NCBI RefSeq assembly: GCF_010015585.1
Contig: NW_022985078.1
Location: forward strand, 372,001 to 436,000
Source of the DNA: Eremomyces bilateralis CBS 781.70
Lineage: Eukaryota; Ascomycota; Dothideomycetes; Eremomycetales; Eremomycetaceae
Direction of reading: 5' to 3'
DNA length: 64,000 nucleotides
Shown one piece after another: positions 1-11,480 of the stretch. Position 1 is the stretch's first letter. Each line of letters starts with the position of its first letter. A program made the translations under genes and the position numbers. The notes under the pieces were generated by a model that worked only from the letters and a program-made list of their open reading frames with translations, was not told where the DNA came from and made no database searches.

Positions 1-1425
1 ACGGCATGTCATGAACACCTATGATCTAGTCAGAGGACAATGTCGAAGCGGGGGACTGGGATACTGGAGACACATGTACTTACTCTCTCGAACGCTGTGG
101 AGCAAGCTCGTGGATGAGTTGCTACGAAGATGGGTTTCTGAGACATATTGCTCGTGTATAAGTGCCGTAGATCGGTAGATCCTAGGCTCTAACCTCTTGG
201 TTCTCAATGAAAAAAGGTGAGATGGGCAACGGATGGGTTGGTGCACCCAGCGACAAGGCGGTCTTTGTATGAAATCCTACCTTCAGATCGCGTTCTCGAG
301 ATACGGGTAGACGGGTTAGTCGATCCATTACGTGGAGCTGTCAGGCTCAGGGAGATCTGCCAGGGCACCAGTTAGACGGAAGCCCTAGAAAAGAAAAGGA
401 CCACCGTCCCAGCCAACAGGGCGACCAGTGGATCAGAACCATCTCGACTTACGGAACAGAAACCGGGATGATTGGGTTCACAAATTGGGGGAATGGGCCA
501 AGCTGGTGTAAGAAGAAGGCAGCGTACCATAATTTACAGTGGAGGAAACCTCCTTGATGTGGTGGTGTGGACTGCAGTGGTGCTGTGCATGGTGGACTGC
601 AGTGGTCGCGTGGGTCGTGGGACGTTCATGCGGGACGCTTCCGGTTCTATTTCCAACCTCTTTGGTTCAATCCAGCTCTCTTTGGTTCATTCAAGGATTT
701 CAAGGTCTCTCGTTTTGCCATCAACTTGCATCGACGTCACAGCTGCAAGAAAACTCTGCAGTTGATACCAATGTCCATGTATTATCCCTGCTAGTCGATA
801 AATGACGGAGGGGAGATGTCGTCCTGAGTCCTGTCTTGATCATCCTGTACTCGGTGTTGCCGTCTCATGGAGTCTGGATCCGATTCTTCTCTGTGTTCTG
901 GATGGTGCACCTCCCTGGTTGACCGAGTGATCGACATGGATAGATAGGATAGGAACAGGGCGTGAACCCATGACGATGACTTGTTCCTATCGCCTGGCAG
1001 GATGACTATCGTTTGCTGCGGGTCATGCTTCGTTAACCTGTCATTTGTTCGTCATTCAGCAGGAGAAGTACTTCTGCAGCCAGCGACTTCATCACGCGTG
1101 TGCAGGTATCTAATATCTCTCTCGTCACGGATGGACAAGCATCCTGTGGGGGTGGCTGAACCGGTGAAGACCGACCAACTGACTCCGATGTTCAAGAATA
1201 TTGGACGGAGCTGGTGTACTGGCGCAGCTACCTGTTGGGGAGGTATACAAAGGATATACAAAGGAACAATATGATCTCTGACATGGCTTCGATATGTTGA
1301 ATGGACACAGGAACTCCCCCTTCATTCGAGCAGAATGGATGCCAGCCGGCAAGCGATGATTCGATACTTCAGGGAATCATACCAAATCTCAGAACCGTAA
1401 GTGAGAACAACAGTAGGATATTGCA
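1..1425. other. Intergenic stretch, no supported gene
   Basis: No reading frame here looks like a conserved protein. Two small duplications are visible: the string TGGACTGCAGTGGT occurs twice between about 566 and 606, and TATACAAAGGA is repeated perfectly in tandem at 1244-1254 and 1255-1265. The last part should hold the promoter of the decayed gene that starts at 1426. Confidence 0.5.
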
Positions 1426-2884
1426 ATGGCTTTCACGATGTTCTTCGTATCTCATCGAAGAGCCCTTATCATAGTCCTTGTCTTCGTCTTCCTATATCTG
1501 TCAACTTCCTTTCGCAATGTCAAAAGTCCTTCATTACTCGGTCTAAGTTCCACCCCTTCGCTCAATCCGCAACGACATCCGATAGAACATCTCATCCTCG
1601 AGGCGCTCAGTGACTTCCAACGTATATTGGAACACGAGTCCCATACGCTGAGCGATGCGGCAAAAGCATACCGCCAACGACGGGGTCGACATCCGCCTCC
1701 GCAATTCGATTCCTGGTTCAAGTTCGAGGAGTCCCAGAACGCAACCATCATCGAGGAGCTGTTCGACCAGATCTACGAGGACTTGGAGCCGTTCTGGGGG
1801 ATGTCCCAGATGGGCGTCCGGCAAGCGGCGAGGAGGGTCGATATGAGGAAAATTCGGATCCACGATGGCGTCGTGACTGGCGAAGGAGATACGGACGACG
1901 GGGATTTGCATCGATGGGTGCAGGCGCTGTCGAATATCTCCGTGTCGTTACCAGACGTCACACTACCGATCAATGGAATGACGCAGGCCCGCGTGCTCGC
2001 CAGCTGGGAAGACGTGTGTGCCAGTATGGCCACAGCCTCCCGATCGGAGACTTCGCCTTCAGAAACGAAGCGGGAATTCAACCGCCCCAAGGATACCGAA
2101 GACCTGCTCGAAATCGGCAACCCGGACTGGATTAGAAATTAGCCGTACTGGCAACTCCTCCACCCCGCCTGCCCACCCATCAGCCCAGCCCGCCAGGGCG
2201 GCGAAAAATACCCCCCCTCCGATCCTGAGGACGCCATCGCCATCCTCCCGAGCCACCTGGTGCCATACTCCTACCGCGGCTACATCTCCACTGGAAGCAC
2301 GCGACGTCCCCCTGCTACCGGCCCCCATTCTCCGGATCCCGTTCCTGGCACCACGCCCACTCCGACGTCGCCTTCGCCCACCTCGATTGCCCCGAAACCG
2401 TCACGAACGCCTCCACTCCATCCACGGAAACCAGCGCACCATGCCCGCAACTCGCCTCCTTCCATCCGACAGCACCCCACCCCTCCCCCTTCACCCACCG
2501 CCTCATCTCCCACCTCGACCCCTCCCCCTCCCCGTCCACCCCTTCCCCCCTCGCCGCCCACCACAGCACCTCCGCCCCCGTTCTCTCCACGCTCTACCGC
2601 ACCTGACTCACGACGCGCCTAGTCCCCTTGGTGCACTTCATCCCCGTCGACACCTCGTTTTCGGATCTCCCCGAGATGCTGCGGTTTTTTTTGCGGGAGC
2701 GCGACGATTTGGCAGGGTGGATTGAGCGGGGTGGGAGGGCGTAGGGGGGAGGGTGGCGCGGAGGGAGGACGCGTGGGTGTATGTGTATTGGCTGTTGTCG
2801 GAGTTCGCAAGGGTGTGTGATGGGGGGGGGGGAGATGGGATGCTCACAGGGACGTGGATGGAGCGGGAAAAGCATTTGGAATAA
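1426..2884 (+). pseudogene. Decayed GT90 (CAP10/DUF821-type) glycosyltransferase
   Basis: Intact members of this family are Golgi/ER type II membrane glycosyltransferases of roughly 500-700 residues, related to cryptococcal capsule protein Cap10. The 238-codon opening frame shows a short cytosolic end, a signal anchor at about residues 12-30 and the family stretch around AYRQRRGRHPPPQFDSW and DQIYEDLEPFWG. After TAG at 2140-2142 the same frame continues with a family-like segment (YWQLLHPACPP, then SPAR). Reading shifts near 2288, where one base seems missing (YIS then WKHAT). The C-terminal part is recognisable from about 2585: STLYRT, a TGA where tryptophan is expected, then RLVPLVHFIPVDTSFSDLP and RFFLRERDDL. 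Another shift follows near 2729, and the sequence ends REDAWVYVYWLLSEF to a TAA at 2882. Much of the central catalytic region is absent, so this is a deleted and point-mutated relic. It could still give a short N-terminal protein. The family call is from recognised motifs, not from a search. Confidence 0.7.
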
Positions 2885-3053
2885 TCTCTAATAGATGGAG
2901 AGTCTACGGACGGAGATGCATGCAGTTTTCTTCGACAGAGTAATCTCGACATTCGACCCCAAATGCAACCCAGGTACGTGCATTGCACACTATATCATGC
3001 CTTGCAACCTGCACCATCCATTCAACCTCATGAATTTCGATGCCATCCCTAAC

Positions 3054-4781
3054 CTACGCGTACCACTCCCCACTCAACCACCGATTAAGCATATCCAAGC
3101 TCGCCTCGGGCTGATCGTGCGGGATCATGTGCCCACCCGCATGGAGGGTCATGAACGTGAAATTCCCGTGGCTCTTCACCTCGCCGATCTTCTTGCTGCT
3201 GGCGGACAGCGTTAGGTCCTCGAGCGGGAGGCTCGCGAACTCCTTGTGGCCGGGCCACTCGAGCGCTTCGGCCCAGGCTTTGTTGCCGAGCCAGTTGCAG
3301 ATGTAATCGGCGTCGCCCTGGGGAAATGCGTTAGCGTTTAGAAATACGGGGGGTCAGGGGGCGAACTTACGGCGTAGATGAGCACGGGGATTTGCTCCAG
3401 GATTCCAGGGACAACGCGGTGGAATGGCTTCATCCAGTCGCCCTGGAACAGGAAGTTCCGGTTGATATCATTGTTACAGCCCTCGTAGGTATCGACCTCG
3501 GCACCCACCGCCTCCATCACGTCCCTCTGGTTCAGATAGTCGCCGATCCAGCCAATTTCACTGTAGCACAGGCTGCTGGGGTCCTCACACTGGGCGCGCA
3601 CATCGTATACGTTCTGACCGGTGCGCTGGTACGGCCCAATCATGGCGTTGTTGCAGTAGATGCTCGCCGGCACGCACTGCCAGACGCTCTCGCTGTCGTA
3701 GCAGCCCTGGATCAAGCTCGCGCATCGCGGATAGGCGTTGTCCATCGATTGGCAGGAGCCCTCGTCCAAGACTGCCGGCCAGCCGCCCTCGCCGCAGGCC
3801 ATGGGCTTGTAGTACTCGTACTGCACCAACCCGTCCGTCAAACCGTTGCCGATCATGATGGACTTGAGGTTGATGTTGCGTTTCTTGTGGGCGAGGATCT
3901 CGGAGGTGAAGACCGGGATGTAGTGTCCGCCGTATGATTCACCAGCGATGTGGAAGTCTTGGGTGGCGTATTCGGGGAATTGCTTGAAGAAGAGGGTGAG
4001 CAGCGCATAGACGTCCTTGCCGGCCGCGACCGTGTTGCTCACGGATTTGCTGCTGTAGGAGTAGCCCACGTTAACAGGCTGGTCGAGGAAGATCACGGAG
4101 GCGTTGGCGTTCCAGGAGAAGGGGTTGTAGTCGGCCTTGATGTCCTTGTTGATCCATGATGGGCCGAGTTCCATGAAGAGACCAGTGAGAGAGGAGCAGC
4201 CTGGGCCGCCGTTGAGCCAGAGGATGACGGGGTCGTTCTTAGGATCGTTTCTTGACTCGAAGAACCCTTCATCCAGTTAGCTTAGTGTCACTTCACCGAG
4301 CATGCTCCGAAGGTCACTCACAGTAGAACAGATGTTTGTCATCCTCATCGTTATCCAAATACCCGCTATACTGCTTCACCGAGTCGATATTAAGCGTCGA
4401 CGGGTCAACAGCCTTGGTCCGCATGCTATACGGCTCGAGATGGCCATCGATCTCCCGCTCCTTCTCGCCGTTGGCGTTCTCGACCCAGACCTTCTGGATA
4501 TCCTCACCCTTCAAGATATGGTCCCACTCCGAGTTGGGCCTCCGCTTGTGAGGCTTTGGCATCGACAGGAGGTTTGCCTTATCGAACGACTCGGGGAACA
4601 TCATGCTCATCTCGTTCCAGAGATCCTTCACATCGGACGAGAGGGAGCCGAAGGACTCCTCCAGCTCGTGCAACGGCTTGGACCATCCTTCCATGAGCTG
4701 CTCGGACATCTGCAGAACCTGCTGTGGAAGGACAGATGCCGAAGCTGCTCCTGCAAGGAGCGCGGTGGTGGAAAGCTTCAT
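3054..4781 (-). CDS. cpyA: Carboxypeptidase Y (vacuolar serine carboxypeptidase, S10)
   Basis: Vacuolar serine exopeptidase that removes C-terminal residues and matures other vacuolar enzymes. Three exons, 4781-4322, 4266-3371 and 3317-3054, with introns of 55 and 53 bases, join to 539 residues, the normal size for fungal CPY. The N terminus is a signal peptide ([19 protein letters not shown]) followed by a propeptide of about 120 residues. The mature part has [11 protein letters not shown] across the first splice and the oxyanion stretch [13 protein letters not shown]. Catalytic Ser264 lies in [11 protein letters not shown], Asp456 in GDADYICNW and His515 in [12 protein letters not shown]. 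The full triad and the many paired cysteines argue for an active enzyme. It is divergent from sdo1, with 568 bases between the start codons. The closest alternative, a secreted S10 carboxypeptidase, fits less well because the propeptide and active-site context are CPY-like. Confidence 0.95.
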
Positions 4782-5349
4782 GATGGGCGGTTAGACAACA
4801 GTCGGGGTTTCGGAGTCACTGCTGTCTTGGGGGGTTATCGGTGACGTCTTGGAGTGCCAGCTCGTGGCTATGTCAAAGAAGAGAGACAAAGGGGGGTTGA
4901 AGGAGGAACAGGAAGATTTACGAAGGAGGGAATCTGGGAGAGAGTTTAAGCAGGAATGGGGATGAGGATGGAAGCTTCAGTAATCAAGCTCTGAGAGTTG
5001 AGACAACGGAGTAGGTAGGTGCCGCAGTGACAACAGGATAAGCCACAGGGTCATCTGGGGGTTCGACTTGATTACCTGAAATGGGGGGAGACGCTCGGCC
5101 ATTGGCGGTTGCGACGGCGATGACGAATGACTCCACGTGATCCATGTCGCTTTCCGTATGTGGCCTTGGCGCCGCATTTCAAACCTTGATTCCTTAGTGC
5201 CTTGATGCCTTGATACCTCATATTGATATCATCCCTCCATCCCAGAACTGCACCCGATGAGCCTGACCAGAGCGGGGGAAGGATTTACATGGACAACTTG
5301 ACGAGAATTTGTTGAATCACCAATATCAGTTTCTAACGAGCCCGTCAAA
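4782..5349. promoter_or_regulatory. Divergent promoter region of cpyA and sdo1
   Basis: The 568 bases separate the two start codons and must hold both promoters and 5' leaders. The part next to cpyA is purine-rich on the plus strand, which gives a pyrimidine-rich leader for cpyA. I see no binding site that I would name with confidence. Confidence 0.5.
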
Positions 5350-6405
5350 ATGCCCGTTGGAATCATTCAAGTACGTTGTGCTTTCAAGCGTCTCGCAGAC
5401 CTCTTTCACTAACTGCTCCAGCCGTCGAACTTCATCAAGCTCACCAATGTGTCCCTCGTGCGGATGAGACGAGGTGAGCACAATCCCGGACGTCTTCATG
5501 GCGGTATACATGACCGAATGCTCTAACACTCGGAGTCAGGCAAAAAACGCTTCGAGATCGCCTGCTACAAAAATAAAGTCCTCGAATGGCGGTCCGGCGT
5601 GGAAAAAGACCTCGACAACGTCCTCCAGATCCACAACGTCTTCCTGAACGTCAGCAAAGGCCAGGTGGCGTCGTCCGATGATCTAAAGAAGGCGTTCGGC
5701 GCCAAGAAACTGGACGACATTATCCTCGAGGTGCTGAGCAAGGGCGAGCTGCAGGTCGGCGAGAAGGAGCGGAACGCCCAGCTCGATCGGATTCGTCATG
5801 AGGTGCTGGATATCGTCGCGGGCAAGCTCGTCGATCCGAAGACGAAGCGGGTATATACCACCGGAATGATCGAGAAAGCCCTGGATCAGCTGAGCTCGCA
5901 AAGCTCACATTCCGCCCATCCGCCCAAATCTGCTCCAACTAGCGGTGAAGCTGCTACGAGCGAGCCGGCGGGAACGGCCGCAGCTGGTGTGAAAGAGAAA
6001 GACCTGCCCGTTTGGACGGGCGTGGTGACTACGAAATCCTCGAAATCACAAGCCTTGGATGCCATGAAGGCGCTGATTGCCCATCAACCGATCCCGCTAG
6101 CACGGGCACGAATGAAGCTTCGGATCACCTGTCCAACCGGCATCTTGAAGCAAGCGTTCAAAGCACCAAAACCAGCAGATGGGGACGGCGAGGGAGCCGA
6201 GAAGGCAAGTGGGACGGTCAAGGAGCGAATCTTGGGCTTAATCGAACAAGTGGAGTCACAGGATGTGGTGGGGGATGACTGGGAGGTCGTGGGTTTCGTA
6301 GAACCAGGCGCCTATAGGACGTTGACGGACTTCATTGGCAGCCACACGAAGGGGAAAGCCCGGGCGGAGGTGCTGGATATGGCAGTGATCCATGATGGCG
6401 ATTGA
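5350..6405 (+). CDS. sdo1: Ribosome maturation protein Sdo1 (SBDS orthologue)
   Basis: Cytoplasmic factor that works with the GTPase Efl1 to release eIF6/Tif6 from late 60S subunits so that they can join 40S. Exons 5350-5370, 5422-5473 and 5540-6405 give 312 residues; the introns are 51 and 66 bases. The first exon codes only MPVGIIQ. Domain I is clear (RMRRGKKRFEIACYKNKV, then EKDLDNVLQIHNVF). Domain II follows (FGAKKLDDIILEVLSKGE, then RVYTTGMIEKAL). A Ser/Ala-rich linker of about 40 residues precedes domain III, which contains an ARMKLRITCP segment. That linker makes the protein longer than the roughly 250-residue yeast and human forms. It is convergent with rps18, with 226 bases between the stops. 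The start was chosen because only this ATG splices into the conserved N terminus. Confidence 0.94.
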
Positions 6406-6631
6406 ACGAGGATTATACTGCTTGTTAATGTGTAGATCACGGTCATGAGATACCCACACGATGCAATGACAGAAGCCGTTGACCCTTGATTTTAATCCAT
6501 GATTTGACTGTACGCAGGCTGCCGATATATAGGCTAGCCAGTCCACAACCGTGCTGATGCTAATTTTTGGCGATCCACCATGAGCAGTAACAGACGAACT
6601 CCAATCTCCCCATGCCAGTAGTATGAGACGT

Positions 6632-7216
6632 TCAACCCTTCTTCTTGGACACACCGACAGTCCGTCCTCTTCGGCCCGTCGTCTTGGTGTGCTGGCCACG
6701 GACGCGGAGGCCCCAGTAGTGACGCAGACCACGGTGGGCGCGGATCTTCTTCAGTCGCTCCAGATCGTCGCGCAGCTTGCTGTCCACGCCGTTGGCCAGG
6801 ACCTGGGAGTCTTTGCCATCGACGACGTCACGCTGCCTGTTGAGGAACCAGGTGGGGATCTTGTACTGGGTCGGGTTTTGGATGATGGTGACGAGTCGCT
6901 CGAGTTCTTCGGAGGTGAGCTCGCCGGCGCTGTGAGAGATGGGAATTAGAACTTTTTCGAAGTCGATGGGAGATCCGGGACGGTATACCGCTTGTTGAGA
7001 TCAACATCGGCCTTCTTGCAGACCAAGTTGGAGTATCGTCGACCGACACCCTTGATCTTGGTCAAGGCGTACATGACCTTCTGCTTTCCATCGACATTGG
7101 TGTTCAGAAGTCGCAGCTGTTCCACGGTCAGTCGCACTCGAACGGGTAAATGGAATACCAGCGGCTTGGCTTACGATGAACTGGAAGTTCGACTTCTCTC
7201 CCGTGACGAGAGACAT
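6632..7216 (-). CDS. rps18: 40S ribosomal protein S18 (uS13)
   Basis: Small-subunit head protein that contacts the large subunit through bridge B1. Exons 7216-7175, 7116-6989 and 6929-6632 join to 155 residues, the usual eukaryotic length. The first exon is 14 codons ([14 protein letters not shown]) and splices to [19 protein letters not shown]. The helix-two-turn-helix signature [11 protein letters not shown] is present. The C terminus is the basic tail [19 protein letters not shown], then [16 protein letters not shown]. Introns are 58 and 59 bases. The gene is tail to tail with sdo1 and head to head with adenine deaminase. Confidence 0.96.
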
Positions 7217-7596
7217 GATGGGCGATGGATCGTGGGTGTCAGAATGCGCGGAGATGCTACCCGTGAAGTTGCGATCGTGATATGGAAGTGGAGGATTTTG
7301 GTGCGGACGCTTCGCTTGAGTGGCATCACGTGAAGGGCGGGCACGTGTATGGACCCCTGCAATTTTCAAAATTCATGGGCCGCACTGATTGGCTGCGATG
7401 ACGCTAGCCATTTCGAGGTCGACCGCTCCAGTTAGACTCCACACTGGAGACTCCTTTCAGAGATAAAACGAACTCGAAACTCGGTGACTTCCGACACAGC
7501 AATTTGAAAGTTACCTATAAATCCCGAAATCCCCCTTCGACATGAGGTTAAGATGGACCTACATATACATTTTGTAAAATTTAGAAAACAGAAAAT
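7217..7596. promoter_or_regulatory. Divergent promoter region of rps18 and adenine deaminase
   Basis: These 380 bases lie between the start codons of rps18 and the adenine deaminase gene. The sequence near the deaminase start becomes AT-rich (around 7560-7596), which is typical of a 5' leader. No specific operator is recognised. Confidence 0.4.
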
Positions 7597-8734
7597 ATGT
7601 GCAAGTCGAGTGAGCAACACGCCTTCTTGGCCGCCCTGCCAAAGGTCGAGCATCATATCCATCTCGAGGTACGGAAATACCTCACCCACGGTTCCGATTA
7701 CCAGGAAATGAATCTGATGATTCTAGGGCGCCCTTTCTCCTGAACTCCTGTTCAAGCTTGCTGAAAAGAACCAAATCCCTCTTCCTACCGATGACCCTTC
7801 ATTCGCGTCCATTGAGTCCTTGAAACTCCGCTACACACGATTCACCTGTCTCGATGACTTCCTGAATTATTACTATATTTGCATGAACGCGCTCATCACG
7901 GAAGATGACTTTGAAATGCTGGCGTGGGATTACTTCACCCGTGCCAAATCCGATGGCGTTCATCACGTGGAAGCGTTCTTCGATCCTCAGGCGCATCTCA
8001 GTCGAGGCGTCGCGTATGCCACGATAGTCGATGGTCTCAATGCGGCGCGCTCAAGGGCCGAATCCGAACTAGGAATCACCAGTCTCCTAACGTCATGTTA
8101 CCTGAGACATCTCCCCGTCCACGAGAGCGTGGCCACGTTCAAATCGCCCGAGGTTCAGGAGCACTACAAGAACGGCTCCGTGATCGGCGTAGGCCTATGT
8201 TCCTCCGAAAACAATCCGCCGACCTTGTGGTCCGAGATCTTTCAGGAGGCGTCCTCGATCGGGTTGAAGCTTACAGCGCACGCTGGTGAAGAGGGACCGG
8301 CGGAATACCTCGCAAACGCGCTGGATCACCTCGGCGTGACTCGTATCGATCACGGGATACGGCTCGGTCTCGACCACGATCCAGACCTGATGAAAAGGGT
8401 TGTGGACAACAATATCCTCCTCACCGTGTGCCCTGTTAGCAACGTGGTCCTACGGTGCGTCCCGCACATTTCCCATGTTCCGATCCGTAAGTTCATCGAC
8501 GCGGGTGTCAAATTCAGTGTCAACAGTGACGACCCTGCATATTTTGGGGCGTACATCCTTGACTGCTTCTGTGCGGTCCAAGAAACGTTTGATCTCAGTC
8601 GGAAGGAATGGGAAACGATCACGACAAATTCAATTGAGCATAGCTGGTGCAGTGCGGACCGGAAGTCTGATTTGCTGGACGCTCTCAGCGTTGTCATGAA
8701 CACCCACGGGGCCAGAGATATAACTTTAAACTAG
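7597..8734 (+). CDS. aah1: Adenine deaminase (Aah1-type)
   Basis: Zinc hydrolase that deaminates adenine to hypoxanthine and ammonia in purine salvage; cytosol and nucleus in yeast. Exons 7597-7668 and 7727-8734, separated by a 58-base intron, encode 359 residues. The metal-binding HHIHLEGALSPELL crosses the splice junction. The catalytic stretch KLTAHAGEEG follows, then RIDHGIRLG and the C-terminal metal and active-site motif FSVNSDDPAYFG. These four blocks are the standard set of the adenosine/adenine deaminase family. Adenine rather than adenosine specificity is inferred from the overall size and from the close match to fungal Aah1-type sequences. Nothing is missing. Confidence 0.9.
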
Positions 8735-9377
8735 GTAAAATCTACCAGTAGCCCATCATACTTAAAAAAAGTCATTCACAAGCTGCTACCCGGGCATTCC
8801 ACCCCCTAAGCAGCTTTCGATTGTATTGGCAATGGCTGAAATCACACCAACCTACGCATGGGTGGTGGTCTCAACGGATTACAGAGATGAGTCTCAGTCC
8901 AACCTAAAGAGGAAATGACATTGATATCTGAGTGCCTATTAAGAGGATCGTCCCAAGCAATATCATCTGATCGCCTGTTACCTTTCAGTCCACTTCATTC
9001 TTCATCTTCCGCGACTTGAGTCTTCGAATAGCACCAAACTCTCATGATCGATGCATCTTCATGTGCTAATTGAGACAGAGCCTCCTGTCTAGACTCATGA
9101 GAAACCTCACATTCTTCTATGCGAACATCATGGAACCGTCAGATGTCAAATGTCTGACAGGAGCACACGGGCCCAAACGCATGTGGATGCCTTTCATATG
9201 CTCACTGAATTTATCGATCCCTTCTTTCTCATCTCATCCATCACTAAATTTACTGCTATCGATGCCATCCTTCTCACCTAATTCATCACTGGATTTACCT
9301 ACATCCTACTCTTTCCAACCCAATACTACTGGAATAAAGACGCCTGAGTTTCATTTGAACCGTCATATTAGTGATCA
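8735..9377. other. Intergenic stretch with an imperfect tandem repeat
   Basis: The 3' flank of the deaminase gene and the upstream region of the coiled-coil gene. The only structure I see is the 45-base tandem repeat listed separately. An open frame covers 9070-9564, but it starts from a TTG, overlaps the next gene and has no recognisable content. Confidence 0.4.
9211..9300 (+). repeat. Two imperfect 45-base tandem repeats
   Basis: Units 9211-9255 and 9256-9300 start with TTATCGATCCC and CTATCGATGCC and end with AAATTTACTG and GATTTACCT. They differ at about a quarter of positions. The length of 45 bases keeps any reading frame. Confidence 0.6.
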
Positions 9378-10509
9378 ATGGCTCCTACCTCGCGTATCCA
9401 AACGTAAGTTAAGGTCTCTTTTCCCTCTACTCGAGATTATACCTATTTTCTCTTCTAAAAATACATTATCAGAGATCAAACGAACTAATCCTCTCCAGAA
9501 CAGAATCGCGTTACCGACTACGGAAAGGTCCATTACGGGACTACAACATAGATGCCTACTATAACGCTCGGGAACCTTTGTACAGAAGTCCAATCTGATA
9601 TAGTGTCCAAGAAGCTGCTGAAGGTATGAGACATGACCGGATCCGTGACCCTTCGACTTTCTCGTGAGAACGATATATAGGAGATGCTAACCACACTGAC
9701 TAGGCAGTGGAGAACGAGACGTCTCGCCCCCGAGTCGAGGGTCAAGCCGGAACGACAGCGTCCTTCCGGGTAAGGAACTTCCGCTATTTCCCATTTTGAT
9801 ATAAAGGCATCTAACAGAATACCTACTAGGGGACGATAACAGAGGATCCAATGGAAGCCCCCCCAATCTCGGTCCCCAAGATACTGCCATCTTTACGGGT
9901 ACGAGTGGAGGCGACGGCATGGAAACCAGTGCAAACCCTCCTAATCCCGATCCCCAGGAGACTTCCGTACCTATGGGTGCGAGTGGCGATGTTCGCTCGG
10001 GACTGCAACTTGTTCTATTTTCTACTTGATAAAGCACCATCTAACAGAACACAGGAAGCGGCGAAGCCAGTGGAAGATCCCAATCGCCCAGGCCCCGAGT
10101 GAATGATGGAAACCAGGTCAACCATCTAAGCACTGACGGCGACGAACACGACCAGGAATACCGCGATGACATCATTCAACTTCGCAAAGCGAATGTTTCC
10201 GAAGCTCTTTCTCTAGCACAGAGAAATATCGAGACGACTTTAAAGATCATAGCGAAATATCGAAGCAAGTTGAAACAACAGAACCGCGAAATACAGCGGC
10301 TAAAGGAAACAATTGCCTTATCAGGCAACGAGAAAAAGGAACACCAGCAGGCCATGAATGAAAAAAACGAAGAGAACACGGCTTTGGCAACAGAAATCAA
10401 AGAGCTAAGGGATGAGCTTCATGGCGTCTACGAGGGATTTGAGCATTTCAATAAGAGATTAGCGACTGGGCGCGCCAAATATGACTCAGTTCGACAAGAG
10501 CGCGCATGA
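9378..10509 (+). CDS. Coiled-coil protein of unknown function, possibly broken by one in-frame stop
   Basis: I do not recognise this protein. Five exons can be read in one consistent phase: 9378-9403, 9475-9623, 9704-9769, 9830-9976 and 10055-10509. The four introns are 60-80 bases, and three contain a CTAAC-like branch site. The model begins MAPTSRIQT, is rich in Pro, Gly, Ser and Asp in the middle, and ends in a coiled coil of about 100 residues (IIAKYRSKLKQQNREIQRL, then EIKELRDELHGVYEGFEHF). One TGA lies inside exon 2 at 9596-9598, exactly in frame. A CGA-to-TGA change of the kind made by repeat-induced point mutation would explain it. The middle exons contain an imperfect internal repeat (9851-9918 against 9919-9990). 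The C-terminal exon alone could be expressed. Either the gene is dead in this strain or my exon 2 is wrong. Confidence 0.4.
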
Positions 10510-11480
10510 ATGGAAGGGGTGCGGGCAAAGGCATACGCGGAAGTTCTGATGATGATATTTGTGGATATTCAGTCGGATCCTGTACAAGAAGATCTACTGT
10601 AGGAGGCTACTCGCAAGACAGTGAACACAACTCAGCCGACCACACTTATGTACTTTAGATACTATGGTGGTTGGTACTGAACAGTAACAAGGACAGGAAT
10701 TCGTACGAATATGGCTCTGAACCTCAATACTTGCCTATAGTGGCCGGGTTAAATGAGTCATATGTTGTACAATTGCTCTCGTGTTCAGTAGTCATCTGAA
10801 TATATCTTCGTTAGGGACACAAACTCGTCTGAACTAAATATTCCGAAGTTTCAATGTTACAATCTGACCCAAGGACTGCCGAAGCGGCAATTCTTTCATC
10901 GCAAAAACGATCTCTCTGGTAAAGGGGGATATATTGGAGGGAGCAGTGGGATGGCTGCTGGTGATGATAGAACATTTGCTGCCTCGGAAGCTCTACCTTC
11001 ACTCTTGTTGGTATTGGCTCCAGACCTCCAGTGCTCAGTGCTGAGGTTGGTGTTGGTGATTGTTGATATACAGGGCTCGATCACAGAAACCGTCAATTGA
11101 CCATTGCAGAACTAAGCACATTGGGCACGGAACTCTGACTGGCAAGGGAGCGAGGCTTAGCGACCGTTTAGATTTAAATGTTTAAGGAATAGAGGTTACA
11201 ATAGGAAGGCTCCTATACTAAAGCAATATAATATATAGGCGTAGCTTTCAGATATATTGCGCTAGGGCAACCCGACGGGCCCTCATCGGCAATCTTCGCC
11301 AGATTCCGTGGAAGTATGCCGTTTGTTCGTTACGAAGAGATTGATAGAAGGCTTGTATACATTAATCTGGGATTCGGAAGATCTTGCCGTAGAGTGATGG
11401 CGGGGACATAGATTGGATGACATTACCCCAGGATCCGTGTGTGGTACCCGCGATACATCCTAGCGGCCATGTCGCGTTAA
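10510..11480. other. Intergenic stretch, partly AT-rich
   Basis: No supported gene. The part from about 11160 to 11270 is AT-rich (for example GCAATATAATATATAG), as seen in old mutated repeats in fungi, but no element can be named. Confidence 0.4.

Noticed and set aside
3392-3937. A 181-codon plus-strand open frame
   Set aside because: It is antisense to the carboxypeptidase Y exon that holds the conserved active-site region.
9070-9564. A 164-codon frame with Ser/Pro/Leu repeats
   Set aside because: It starts from TTG, overlaps the start and first intron of the coiled-coil gene, and shows no known domain; its repeat is explained by the 45-base duplication.
11160-11270. AT-rich block that could be a mutated transposon piece
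   Set aside because: It is short, with no terminal repeats, target duplication or coding trace that would name an element.
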